Positions 31,158 to 42,216 of a stretch of DNA of 64,000 bases are shown in pieces (position 1 is the stretch's first letter; every line of letters starts with the position of its first letter). This stretch comes from Myxococcaceae bacterium (GTDB taxonomy: Bacteria > Myxococcota_A > Polyangia > Polyangiales > Ga0077539): the NCBI GenBank assembly GCA_004297725.1, contig SCUS01000133.1:1-64000 (forward strand), written 5' to 3'. A program made the translations under genes and the position numbers. The notes under the pieces are model-generated. The model saw only the letters and a list, made by a program, of their open reading frames with translations, had not been told where the DNA came from and ran no database searches.

Positions 31158-31541
31158 TCAGATCGCGAGGGCGACGCGCTGCGGGTTGCCCGGGTCGAAG
31201 CGCACCGGGACCATGCACCCCGGCTGCACCTGCGGGATCTGGAGCTGCGACACCAGCGAGATGCAGCGGACGTGGAAGGGCGCCGCGCCGGTGGCGGGGT
31301 GCACCTCGAGGCCCATCACCACCTGCGGGGCGTTGTTGACGAGGGTTCCGGTGCCCTCCAGGGAGAGCACGCGGGCGTTGCCGGGGACCCCCTGGGCGAG
31401 GAGCTGGTTGCGCTCCGCGGCCTGGTCTCCGAGCTGCCCCATGAGCCGGTTGGCGCTCTTCATCATCGGCAGGAAGGTCTTCCAGAACACGAGTCCCGCG
31501 AAGGCGAAGCTGATGAGGGTGATGGCGAGAGAGAGGATCAT
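31158..31541 (-). CDS. Small membrane protein of unknown function
   Basis: 127 aa. One N-terminal membrane span (MILSLAITLISFAFAGLVFW) is followed by a helical stretch and a compact beta domain (GNARVLSLEGTGTLVNNAPQ ... GCMVPVRFDPGNPQRVALAI). That domain resembles DUF3592-like soluble domains. It is predicted to face the periplasm or cytoplasm; orientation unclear. Start chosen at ATG 31541 so that the span is N-terminal. It lies between the convergent phosphatase gene and the partner-switch operon, with a 7-bp inverted repeat in its leader. Confidence 0.65.
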   Translation of the reverse strand: MILSLAITLISFAFAGLVFWKTFLPMMKSANRLMGQLGDQAAERNQLLAQGVPGNARVLSLEGTGTLVNNAPQVVMGLEVHPATGAAPFHVRCISLVSQLQIPQVQPGCMVPVRFDPGNPQRVALAI

Positions 31542-31578
31542 GGCGAGTGCTCCATCGAGGTCGGGAGCGACGGTGAAT

Positions 31579-31596
31579 CCACTCGATGGCGAGTGG
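31579..31596 (-). promoter_or_regulatory. Perfect 7-bp inverted repeat upstream of the small membrane protein
   Basis: CCACTCG (31579-31585) and CGAGTGG (31590-31596) flank ATGG. The repeat lies about 40 bp upstream of the start at 31541. It may be an operator or a leader hairpin. No regulator assigned. Confidence 0.35.
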
Positions 31597-31691
31597 TCCT
31601 CGGCGCTGCCTGTGTGTTGATGGAAGAACACTCTTCAATGGACATGCCACTGCGGATCGACCGTGTTTTCCAGTGGTTCTTGTCACCGGAG

Positions 31692-31716
31692 GGTGGCACC
31701 GGCCCGGTGTGCCACC
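31692..31716 (-). terminator. Hairpin after the HATPase gene
   Basis: GGTGGCAC (31692-31699) pairs with GTGCCACC (31709-31716) around a 9-nt loop. It lies 8 bp beyond the stop codon of the minus-strand partner-switch operon. There is no T-tract. Likely the transcript end of that operon. Confidence 0.5.
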
Positions 31717-31723
31717 GACACGC

Positions 31724-32224
31724 TCAGCGCCGTGTCAGCGGCATCTCGGCCTTCATCCGGAACATCCCCTCCGAGGTCTCGGCGCTCAGCCGGCAGCCGC
31801 CCTCGTAGACCACCCGCGCGAGCCCGAGCCCGCTCGCGGTGCCTCTCGGCGCCGTGGCCACCTCGAGCAGCCGGGCCTGGTAGGCCTCCTCCGGGGTCGC
31901 GAAGCCCTCCATCCACGCCAGCATCTCTCCCACCCGCCGGGGGCCCTCGTCGTCGGCGCCCACCGGGTTCTCGACCTCGATGTGCCCGGTGTCCTCGTCG
32001 CCCCACACCCGCAGCCGGAACACCCCGTTGCCCTGGGTCCAGTGGCCGTACTTCACGGCGTTCTCCAAGAGCTCGCCGGTCACCATCGCGATCGCGTCGC
32101 TGCCCTCCACGTCGGAGAACACCGCCTCGAGGCAGCTCTGCACCGACGCCCGCAGCAGCTCGATGTTGCGCCACTGCGTGCTCACCGGCACATCGATCAG
32201 GAACCTGAACGCCGCGTTGTTCAT
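31724..32224 (-). CDS. HATPase-domain anti-sigma/partner-switch kinase
   Basis: 166 aa, soluble. N box AMVTGELLENAVKYGHW carries the E-x-x-x-N of GHKL ATPases; the G2-like box is SGLGLARVVYEGG. There is no histidine-kinase dimerisation domain, so this is an RsbW/SpoIIAB- or SiaB-type serine/threonine kinase that would phosphorylate the STAS-like protein encoded just upstream. The start codon overlaps the stop of that gene by 4 nt (ATGA), implying translational coupling. A sigma factor partner is not visible nearby. Confidence 0.82.
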   Translation of the reverse strand: MNNAAFRFLIDVPVSTQWRNIELLRASVQSCLEAVFSDVEGSDAIAMVTGELLENAVKYGHWTQGNGVFRLRVWGDEDTGHIEVENPVGADDEGPRRVGEMLAWMEGFATPEEAYQARLLEVATAPRGTASGLGLARVVYEGGCRLSAETSEGMFRMKAEMPLTRR

Positions 32225-32585
32225 GAGGGTCGCAGCTCCAGCAGCGCGTCACCGCGGTTGAAGACCCTCAGCGCGTCGAAGCTCAGCCGCTGCCACTTCA
32301 CCGAGCCGTCGTACGCGATGACCAGCCGCACCCCGCAGCCCCGGGCGTCCTGGATCAGCTCGATCACCGCCGTGATCGTCGACGAGTTGAAGTGCTCCAG
32401 CGCGTGGAAGCGCATCTCCACCGTCGCCCCGAGGGCCGCCGCGCGCTCCAGCGCCTCGGCGAAGAAGGGCCCCAGCACCTGCGCGGGGTATCGGTCGGCG
32501 CTGCGCCCTCGCCAGGACAGCACCAGCGTCGGGGGCGCCTCCTCCTCTCGCACCTCGATCACCAGATCCGGCGTCCTCAGCTCAT

Positions 32586-32589
<4 letters not shown>
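32221..32589 (-). CDS. SiaC/STAS-like anti-sigma antagonist
   Basis: 122 aa, soluble. The segment VLSWRGRSADRYPAQVLGPF followed by FHALEHFNSSTITAVIELIQ matches the SiaC (DUF1987) pattern of G-x-S-x-P...F-F-x-P and F-N-[ST]-S. S69, S70 or T71 is the likely phospho-acceptor; in Pseudomonas SiaC the phosphorylated residue is a Thr at about this position. It also fits a general STAS fold. Start chosen at ATG 32589, which overlaps the stop of the kinase/ATPase gene (ATGA). Its own stop overlaps the next start, so the three proteins are made together. Confidence 0.75.
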
Positions 32590-36335
<3,746 letters not shown>

Positions 36336-36352
36336 CGGAATCGCGCTCCGCC

Positions 36353-36370
36353 CCGGTCGACCGCGACCGG
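36353..36370. promoter_or_regulatory. 7-bp stem-loop upstream of the kinase/ATPase gene
   Basis: CCGGTCG (36353-36359) and CGACCGG (36364-36370) flank ACCG. It sits in the 73-bp gap between the FHA-activator stop and the kinase start, both on the minus strand. It could terminate the first or regulate the second. Confidence 0.35.
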
Positions 36371-36408
36371 AGTCCTACAGAGCGGGTAACCGAAGCGCTC
36401 TCGCGTGG

Positions 36409-37794
36409 TCAATGTCCGTCGCCATAGGCCCTGGGGTCGATGCCGTGGCGCTCGAACAGCCGACGGAGCTGCGTGCGATGCAGCCCCAGCGCCCTCGCGG
36501 CGCGAGAGGTATTTCCTCGCTCCTGCTGCAGGGTGGCGATGATCTCCTCCGTGGAGGGGGGCGGTCGCGAGGCCCTCGCCCCTCGGGTCGCCGACGGCGA
36601 GGGCGAGGGCGCCTCGGCGGGGTCGAGCGATGCCGCAGCGGGCGCCCGCTCGAAGGCCATGCCCGCCGACTTCGGGAGGTGCCTGCCCTCGACCACGGTC
36701 CGCCCCTCCGCCTGGGCCTCCTGCACCGCCGCCTGGATCTCCGCGAAGAGCTCGCGCACGTTGCCCGGCCACGCGCGCAGGAGGCACTCCTCCACCAGGG
36801 TGACGTGCGCGCTCGCGTCGGGGAGCGCCCGGCGCACCGCCCGCTCGACCAGCCACGGGGTCTCGTCGCCCCTCGCCCTGAGCGGAGGGAGCGCCACGCA
36901 GGGGCGGCCCAGGCGGAAGTAGAGGTCCTCGCGCATGCGCCCCGAGGCGACCTGCGCGCGGAGGTCGCGGTGCGTCGCGGACACCACCCGGATGTCGACG
37001 GACTGAGCCCTCGTCGCGCCGAGGGCCATCACCTGGTGGGTCTCGAGCACCCTCAGCAGCTTGGCCTGCACCGGCAGCTCGAGCTCCGAGAGCTCGTCGA
37101 GGAAGAGCGTCCCTCCGTGCGCCGCCTGGACGTACCCGTCGACGTCGGAGACCGCGCCGGAGTAGGCGCCCTTGCGCGCGCCGAAGAGCAGCCGCTCGGC
37201 CACGCCCTCGGGGATCGCCGCGCAGTTCACCGCCACGAAGGGCCCCGCGCTGCGAGGACCTGCGTCGTGGAAGGTGCGGGCGGCGAGCTCCTTGCCCGCG
37301 CCGCTCTCGCCGGTGATGTGCAGCGCCTCGGCGACCCGGGCGAGCCTGGCGATGGACTGCCAGGCGCGCAGCAGCGTCGGCCCGGCGACGGGACCGTCGC
37401 CCGCGGCGGGCTGGTGCCCCACGAAGGCCGAGACGTCCGCCACGGGCAGCAGCAGCGTGTCGCCCATGCGCACCACGCGCGGCGCCGCGACGGTCACCGG
37501 GGCGGTCACCGACTGGCCATCGGCCCAGGTGCCGTTGCGGCTGCCGAGGTCTTCGATGAGCCAGTGCCCGGCGGCGTACGAGACGCGCCCGTGCCGACGG
37601 GAGAGCCTCGCGTCGTCGAGCACCGCGGCGCCCACCTCGCCCCGGCCGATCTCCAGCGAGCCGCCGCGCAGCGGGAGGGCCGTGCAGCGAGGGCGCGACC
37701 CGGCGAAGATCACCACCACGCCGGGGCGCCCCGGGCCCGACCCCTCGGGCGTCTCGCCCTGGCTCACGTCTACGGTCTGGTCCTGCTCCGACAT
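36409..37794 (-). CDS. FHA-domain sigma-54-dependent transcription activator
   Basis: 461 aa. The FHA domain (about 25-125) has EIGRGEVGAAVL, LSRRHGRV and DLGSRNGTW, the phosphothreonine-binding core. The AAA+ domain follows, with Walker A GESGAGKEL and Walker B GGTLFLDELSEL. The sigma-54 contact loop reads GAYSGA instead of GAFTGA. A Fis-type HTH ends the protein (TSRAARALGLHRTQLRRLFE). Such activators are switched by kinase-dependent phosphorylation read through the FHA domain. The gene is divergent from a Ser/Thr kinase 136 bp away. Start ATG 37794, without an obvious Shine-Dalgarno; GATACT lies 10 nt upstream. Confidence 0.9.
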   Translation of the reverse strand: MSEQDQTVDVSQGETPEGSGPGRPGVVVIFAGSRPRCTALPLRGGSLEIGRGEVGAAVLDDARLSRRHGRVSYAAGHWLIEDLGSRNGTWADGQSVTAPVTVAAPRVVRMGDTLLLPVADVSAFVGHQPAAGDGPVAGPTLLRAWQSIARLARVAEALHITGESGAGKELAARTFHDAGPRSAGPFVAVNCAAIPEGVAERLLFGARKGAYSGAVSDVDGYVQAAHGGTLFLDELSELELPVQAKLLRVLETHQVMALGATRAQSVDIRVVSATHRDLRAQVASGRMREDLYFRLGRPCVALPPLRARGDETPWLVERAVRRALPDASAHVTLVEECLLRAWPGNVRELFAEIQAAVQEAQAEGRTVVEGRHLPKSAGMAFERAPAAASLDPAEAPSPSPSATRGARASRPPPSTEEIIATLQQERGNTSRAARALGLHRTQLRRLFERHGIDPRAYGDGH

Positions 37795-37930
37795 CGCGCG
37801 GGAGAGTATCCCCAAAGTCGGCGCGAGACCCCTTGGGAGGCGGGTGAGGTTGGGAGGGGCGTCGGACGGGTCCGATCGGGTATGCTCGCGCGCCGAGAGG
37901 CGACCACCGGTGGCTCTGCACGAACCAGAC

Positions 37931-39313
37931 ATGAACCCCGCCGACGCCTCCGGGGTGGACTTCGAGCGCGAGCCCACGCTCGCCAACGGGTCGCTCTTCG
38001 GGGCCTACGCGATCGAGCGCTGCATCGGCCACGGGGGCATGGGGGCCGTGTACGAGGCGCGCCACCGGGAGCTCGGCAAGCGCGTCGCGCTCAAGGCGCT
38101 GCACCGGCGCATCGCGGCCGATCCGAGGGCGAGGGCGCGCTTCCTGGCCGAGGGGAGGGCCACCTCGCGGCTGCGCCACCCGCACGTGGTCGACGTCTCC
38201 GACCACGGCATCCTCGATGGAGTCCCGTTCCTGGTGATGGAGTTTCTCGAGGGCGAGACGCTGGAGCGGCTGATCGCCCGGGAGGGGGCGCTGTCCGTCG
38301 AGCGGGCGGTGGAGATCATGCTGCCGGTGTGCGCGGCGGTCTCTGCGACGCACCAGGAGGGCATCGTCCACCGCGACCTGAAGCCCGCGAACATCTTCCT
38401 CTCCCGCGACCGCCTCGGGCGGGAGCAGACCAAGGTGCTCGACTTCGGCGTCTCCAAGATCGAGAGCGCCGACGTCGACGGGCTCACCTCCACCGGCGCC
38501 CTCCTCGGAACGCCCTGGTACATGTCCCCCGAGCAGGCGCAGGACCCGCGCAACGCCCACGCCGAGAGCGACCAGTACACCCTCGGGGTGATCCTCGCGG
38601 AGTGCGTCACCGGCCGCCGCGCCTTCGAGGGCCGCTCGCTCTACCCCGTGCTGCGGAGCATCGTCACGGGCGCGATGGTGAAGCCCCGCTCCGTACGCCC
38701 GGAGCTCTCCGAGGCCTTCGAGGCCGTGGTGCTGCGCGCCACCAGCGTCGACATCAGCGCCCGCTACGCCTCCGTCGACGAGCTCGCCCGGGCCCTGCTC
38801 CCCTTCGCGCCGAGAAGCTCCCGCGACTCGTGGCGCCCGGTCTTCGGCGGCGCCGACGAGCCCTCCGCCCCGGAGCCCTCCGCCGCTCCCGCCCCGGCGG
38901 TCGTCGAGAGCCTCCCCGCGGTCACCGCCGCTCCCTCCATCGAGCTCCCTGCGCCGGTCGAGCTCCCGATCAGCCCCCGCCCCCGAGGCGCCGCGCTCGT
39001 CGGCCTCACCTCGCTCGCCGCCCTCGGCGTCGGGCTCGCATGGTGGGCGCTCCGCCCCTCGGCTCCCCCTCCCCCTCGCCCGGTCCCCGCTGCCCCGATC
39101 GCGGCGCTCCCCACGCCTGCGGCCCCGGCCGTCGCCGTCGGTCCCGTCGCACCGCCCGTCGTCGCACCGCCCGTCGTCGCCCAGCCCGTCGTCGCACCGC
39201 CCGTCGTCGCACCGCCCGTCGTCGCCCCGGCGCACGGCCCCACTCGACCCCGCCCCGCGCTCCGCGCCAGCCGTCGGCAGCTCGGCGCCAACGGCGCGCC
39301 CATCGAGGAGTGA
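37931..39313 (+). CDS. Membrane-anchored Ser/Thr protein kinase
   Basis: 460 aa. Complete Hanks-type kinase: GHGGMGAVYEA, K55 in VALKAL, HRDLKPAN (147-154), DFG (171-173), GTPWYMSPEQA. After residue 290 comes a Pro/Ala-rich linker, one membrane span (ALVGLTSLAALGVGLAWWAL) and a periplasmic tail of short PPVVAP repeats. It may phosphorylate the divergent FHA activator's partner or the FHA protein itself. Its stop overlaps the GTG of the downstream TPR-PEGA gene (GTGA). A -10-like GGGTATGCTCG lies 45 bp before the ATG. Confidence 0.92.
   Translation: MNPADASGVDFEREPTLANGSLFGAYAIERCIGHGGMGAVYEARHRELGKRVALKALHRRIAADPRARARFLAEGRATSRLRHPHVVDVSDHGILDGVPFLVMEFLEGETLERLIAREGALSVERAVEIMLPVCAAVSATHQEGIVHRDLKPANIFLSRDRLGREQTKVLDFGVSKIESADVDGLTSTGALLGTPWYMSPEQAQDPRNAHAESDQYTLGVILAECVTGRRAFEGRSLYPVLRSIVTGAMVKPRSVRPELSEAFEAVVLRATSVDISARYASVDELARALLPFAPRSSRDSWRPVFGGADEPSAPEPSAAPAPAVVESLPAVTAAPSIELPAPVELPISPRPRGAALVGLTSLAALGVGLAWWALRPSAPPPPRPVPAAPIAALPTPAAPAVAVGPVAPPVVAPPVVAQPVVAPPVVAPPVVAPAHGPTRPRPALRASRRQLGANGAPIEE
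39146..39230 (+). repeat. In-frame 15-bp repeats coding for PPVVA
   Basis: Five near-identical 15-bp units (GTCGCACCGCCCGTC-type) encode tandem P-P-V-V-A pentapeptides in the periplasmic tail of the kinase. One unit has Q for P. Such repeats can vary in number by slippage. Confidence 0.8.
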
Positions 39314-40332
39314 GCTTGCGCTTCTCCCCCGTCTCGTCGCTCCTGACCCTGCTGCTGCTCCCGAGCCTCTCGTCGGCGGACCCCTGCGTCGATGGGGTGC
39401 GGGACGAGGTCGCGCTGCGTCGTCAGGGCCGCGACGCCGAGGCCCTGGCGTTGTTCCGTGAGGTGGTCGCGCGCTGCCCGCAGCCGAGGGTGAGGGTGCA
39501 GCTCGCGTGGGCCGAGCAGGCCGTGGGCCGATGGATCGACGCCGAGCGAGACCTCCGCGCCGCCCTGGCGACCCGAGGCGACGAGTGGGTCGAGCAGCGT
39601 CGCGAGCGGCTCGACCTCGACCTCGCGCGCATCCGAGAGCACCTCGGTCAGCTCCAGATCACGGGCGGCGTCGCCGGGGCGGAGGTGCTGCTCGACGGGG
39701 TCGTGGTGGCGACGCTCCCGATGACCGAGGCCGTCTCGGCGGTGGTCGGCGCGACGCGCGTCGAGCTTCGCCGCGAGGGCTACTACCCCGTGCGTCGGGA
39801 CGTCACGATCGTCGCCGGGGTGGTCGCCCGCGAGGAGGTGCAGATGCGCCCCGAGCCCGTCGCGACGGCTCCCATCGAGCCTGCGCCCCCGGTCTCCGCG
39901 GCCACTCCCCCGCCGCCCTCGGCGACGCCCGCCCCTCCCTCGCTGCGCCTCTCCAGCCCTCCCCCGAGGGTCGACCCGACCTGGCGCACGGTCGCCTGGG
40001 CCTCGACGCTGACGGCCTCTGCCTTCGCGGCGACGACGGTGATCGCGCTGGTGTTCCGCCAGGTGCGCTTCGATGACTTCCACCGCGACGCCGGGTGCTT
40101 CGTCGACCTTGGCTCCGGCCTCCCCACCGGCGGCCCCGGCTGCACCAGCGCGCACGACGAGGTACAGGCCGCGAGCACGGCAGCCATCGTCACGGGCGTC
40201 GCCGCCGGGGTCTTCGCCGCCGGGGCCGTCTTCGCGTGGGTGCGCTCCCGCGGCGCCCCCACCGTCGAGCCCTCGAGCTCGTGGAGCTGTCACCCCGCTC
40301 CCGGCGGCGCCGGCTGCGCGCTGCGGTTCTGA
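39310..40332 (+). CDS. TPR-PEGA domain protein with signal peptide and C-terminal membrane spans
   Basis: 340 aa. A signal peptide (LRFSPVSSLLTLLLLPSLSS) is followed by a short TPR-like region (EALALFREVVARCPQPRV, WAEQAVGRWIDAERDLRAAL). Next comes a PEGA domain (TGGVAGAEVLLDGVVVATLP ... VELRREGYYPVRRDV), a Pro-rich linker and two hydrophobic segments (TVAWASTLTASAFAATTVIA; STAAIVTGVAAGVFAAGAVF). PEGA proteins are commonly linked to Ser/Thr kinases in this lineage and face the periplasm. The GTG start overlaps the kinase stop by 4 nt, so the pair is coupled. Confidence 0.82.
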   Translation: MSLRFSPVSSLLTLLLLPSLSSADPCVDGVRDEVALRRQGRDAEALALFREVVARCPQPRVRVQLAWAEQAVGRWIDAERDLRAALATRGDEWVEQRRERLDLDLARIREHLGQLQITGGVAGAEVLLDGVVVATLPMTEAVSAVVGATRVELRREGYYPVRRDVTIVAGVVAREEVQMRPEPVATAPIEPAPPVSAATPPPPSATPAPPSLRLSSPPPRVDPTWRTVAWASTLTASAFAATTVIALVFRQVRFDDFHRDAGCFVDLGSGLPTGGPGCTSAHDEVQAASTAAIVTGVAAGVFAAGAVFAWVRSRGAPTVEPSSSWSCHPAPGGAGCALRF

Positions 40333-40349
40333 GCCGACGAGCCCCCGCC

Positions 40350-42209
40350 ATGGTCCACTCCCCCCGATCGACCCCCAGCACCCTGCGCGTCGCCTCCCTC
40401 GCCGCGGCCCTCCTCACGGCGGGCTGCCCGAGCTTCCGCACCGGCTACGCCGACGTTCCGACGAGCGAAGGCGCGACCGATGCCACGACCGACGTCGCAG
40501 CCGACGCGGGCTCCGACGCGGGCCTCGACCTGGGAGCGGACCTGGGCCTCGATGCGCGGCCCGACGCTCCGCCTGCCGACTCTCCCGACGTGGTCGATGT
40601 GCCCTCGATCGATGTGCCCTCGATCGATGTGCCCGCCGTCGACGTCGCGCTCGATCGGGTGGTCCCGGTGGACTCGAGCGTGCCGACCCCTCGCCCCATC
40701 GGTCCTCCGGTGGGAGCGGTCGTGACCTGGCCCCGGCCCTCGCTCCACTGGAGGCTCCCCGGGGCGCTCGTCGGAGCCGCGGTGCAGGTCTGCCGCGACC
40801 GCGCCTGCACCATGGTGGAGTCGTCCTTCGACGCCGTCGGCGCCAGCGCGACCGTCACCACCGATCTCCCCACGGGCGCCCACTTCTGGCGGCTCCGGGG
40901 CATCACCGCCAGCGGGCACCTCGACGCCTGGAGCTCCACCTGGGAGTTCTGGATCTCCCCGCTCCGCCCGCCGCGAGAGAGCGTCTACGGCACCGTGCTC
41001 GACTTCGACGGCGACGGCGTGGCCGACCTCGCCATCGGCGCCCCGGGATCCACCCCCGGCGGCGGCCGGGTGTTCGTCTGGCGCGGGCCGCTTCCCTCCT
41101 CCGCGATGCCCCTCGCGCTCTCCGCGGCCAACGAGTCCACGGTCGGCTTCGGCCACGTGGTGGCCAGCGTCGGAGACGTCGACGGCGACGGGATCACCGA
41201 CCTCGGCGTGTCGAGCTACGACCCCGCGGAGACCCAGGGGGTCGTGGAGATCTTCCACGGCAACGCGGCCTTCGCGCTGGTGCGAGGCGCGTACCTCAGC
41301 ACCCCGGGAGAGCGCACCTTCGGCTTCTCCCTGGACGGCGCCGGGGACACCAACGGCGACGGCTACGCCGACGTGCTGGTGGGCCAGCCCGGGGCCGCCG
41401 ACGACCGCGGCCGGGCCTTCGTCCACCTCGGGGGCGCCTCAGGCCTGGGGCGCACCGCCTCGCTCACGCTGCGCGGTCGCGACCTCGTCGGAGCGCGCTT
41501 CGGCTACGCCCTCGCGGGCGGGGCGGACTTCGACAACGACCGCTTCTCCGACATCGTGGTGGGCGGTCCGGGCGCTCCGGTGTCCAACGGCGGCGCCTAC
41601 GCCTACGTCGGCAGCAGCAGCGGAATCAGCGTCGCGTCGATGAACATCCTCGGCGGCGACGGCGACCCTGTCGGCCGCTACGGCGCGGTGGTGGCGCACG
41701 TCGGCGACGTGAACGACGACGGCTTCTCGGACATCGCGGTGGCCTCCCCCGGCGACGGCACCCACGGCGGCCGGGTGCTGCTCTACGTCGGCTCCGGGGT
41801 GGGGCTCTCCCCCTCGCCGGTGATGCTGTCCGCCCCGTCGATCCCGACGGAGTTCTTCGGCGCCGCGGTGGCGGGCCTCGGCGACCTCGACGGCGACGGC
41901 ATCGGCGACCTGGGCATCGGCGCGCCCTCGGCAGGCTTCGGGGGGAGGATGACCGTGGCCCACGGGGCTCGCATGCTGACCCCGTCGGTGCGCCGCACGC
42001 TGGTGAGCGGGCTCGTGCCGGGCGGAGGCTTCGGCTCGGTGATCGGGAGCTTCGACCTGGTGGGGGGATCCTTCGTGGTGGGCGCCCCGCTCGAGCCGGG
42101 AGCGCCGCTCTACGTGCCCAGCGGGGCGATGGTGCCGTCGTCGCCGACCTTCAACTTCACCCTCGCCGGGGGGACGCGCTTCGGCGCCAGCATCGCCGGC
42201 ATCTGGTAG
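40350..42209 (+). CDS. FG-GAP repeat (integrin-like propeller) lipoprotein
   Basis: 619 aa. The signal RVASLAAALLTAGC ends in a lipobox. A low-complexity Asp/Ala/Pro linker follows (about 45-115), with short VPSID repeats. From about residue 210 there are repeated calcium-binding FG-GAP blades: DFDGDGVADLAIGAPG, DVDGDGITDLGVSSYD, DTNGDGYADVLVGQPG, DFDNDRFSDIVVGGPG, DVNDDGFSDIAVASPG and DLDGDGIGDLGIGAPS. Six or seven blades match an integrin-type beta-propeller. Probable surface adhesin or binding protein. It lies 17 bp downstream of the PEGA gene on the same strand. Confidence 0.88.
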   Translation: MVHSPRSTPSTLRVASLAAALLTAGCPSFRTGYADVPTSEGATDATTDVAADAGSDAGLDLGADLGLDARPDAPPADSPDVVDVPSIDVPSIDVPAVDVALDRVVPVDSSVPTPRPIGPPVGAVVTWPRPSLHWRLPGALVGAAVQVCRDRACTMVESSFDAVGASATVTTDLPTGAHFWRLRGITASGHLDAWSSTWEFWISPLRPPRESVYGTVLDFDGDGVADLAIGAPGSTPGGGRVFVWRGPLPSSAMPLALSAANESTVGFGHVVASVGDVDGDGITDLGVSSYDPAETQGVVEIFHGNAAFALVRGAYLSTPGERTFGFSLDGAGDTNGDGYADVLVGQPGAADDRGRAFVHLGGASGLGRTASLTLRGRDLVGARFGYALAGGADFDNDRFSDIVVGGPGAPVSNGGAYAYVGSSSGISVASMNILGGDGDPVGRYGAVVAHVGDVNDDGFSDIAVASPGDGTHGGRVLLYVGSGVGLSPSPVMLSAPSIPTEFFGAAVAGLGDLDGDGIGDLGIGAPSAGFGGRMTVAHGARMLTPSVRRTLVSGLVPGGGFGSVIGSFDLVGGSFVVGAPLEPGAPLYVPSGAMVPSSPTFNFTLAGGTRFGASIAGIW

Positions 42210-42216
42210 CGACGGC

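Noticed and set aside
31692..31703. TGGCAC as part of a sigma-54 promoter
   Set aside because: No GC element at the correct spacing; the sequence is better explained as one arm of a hairpin after the HATPase gene.
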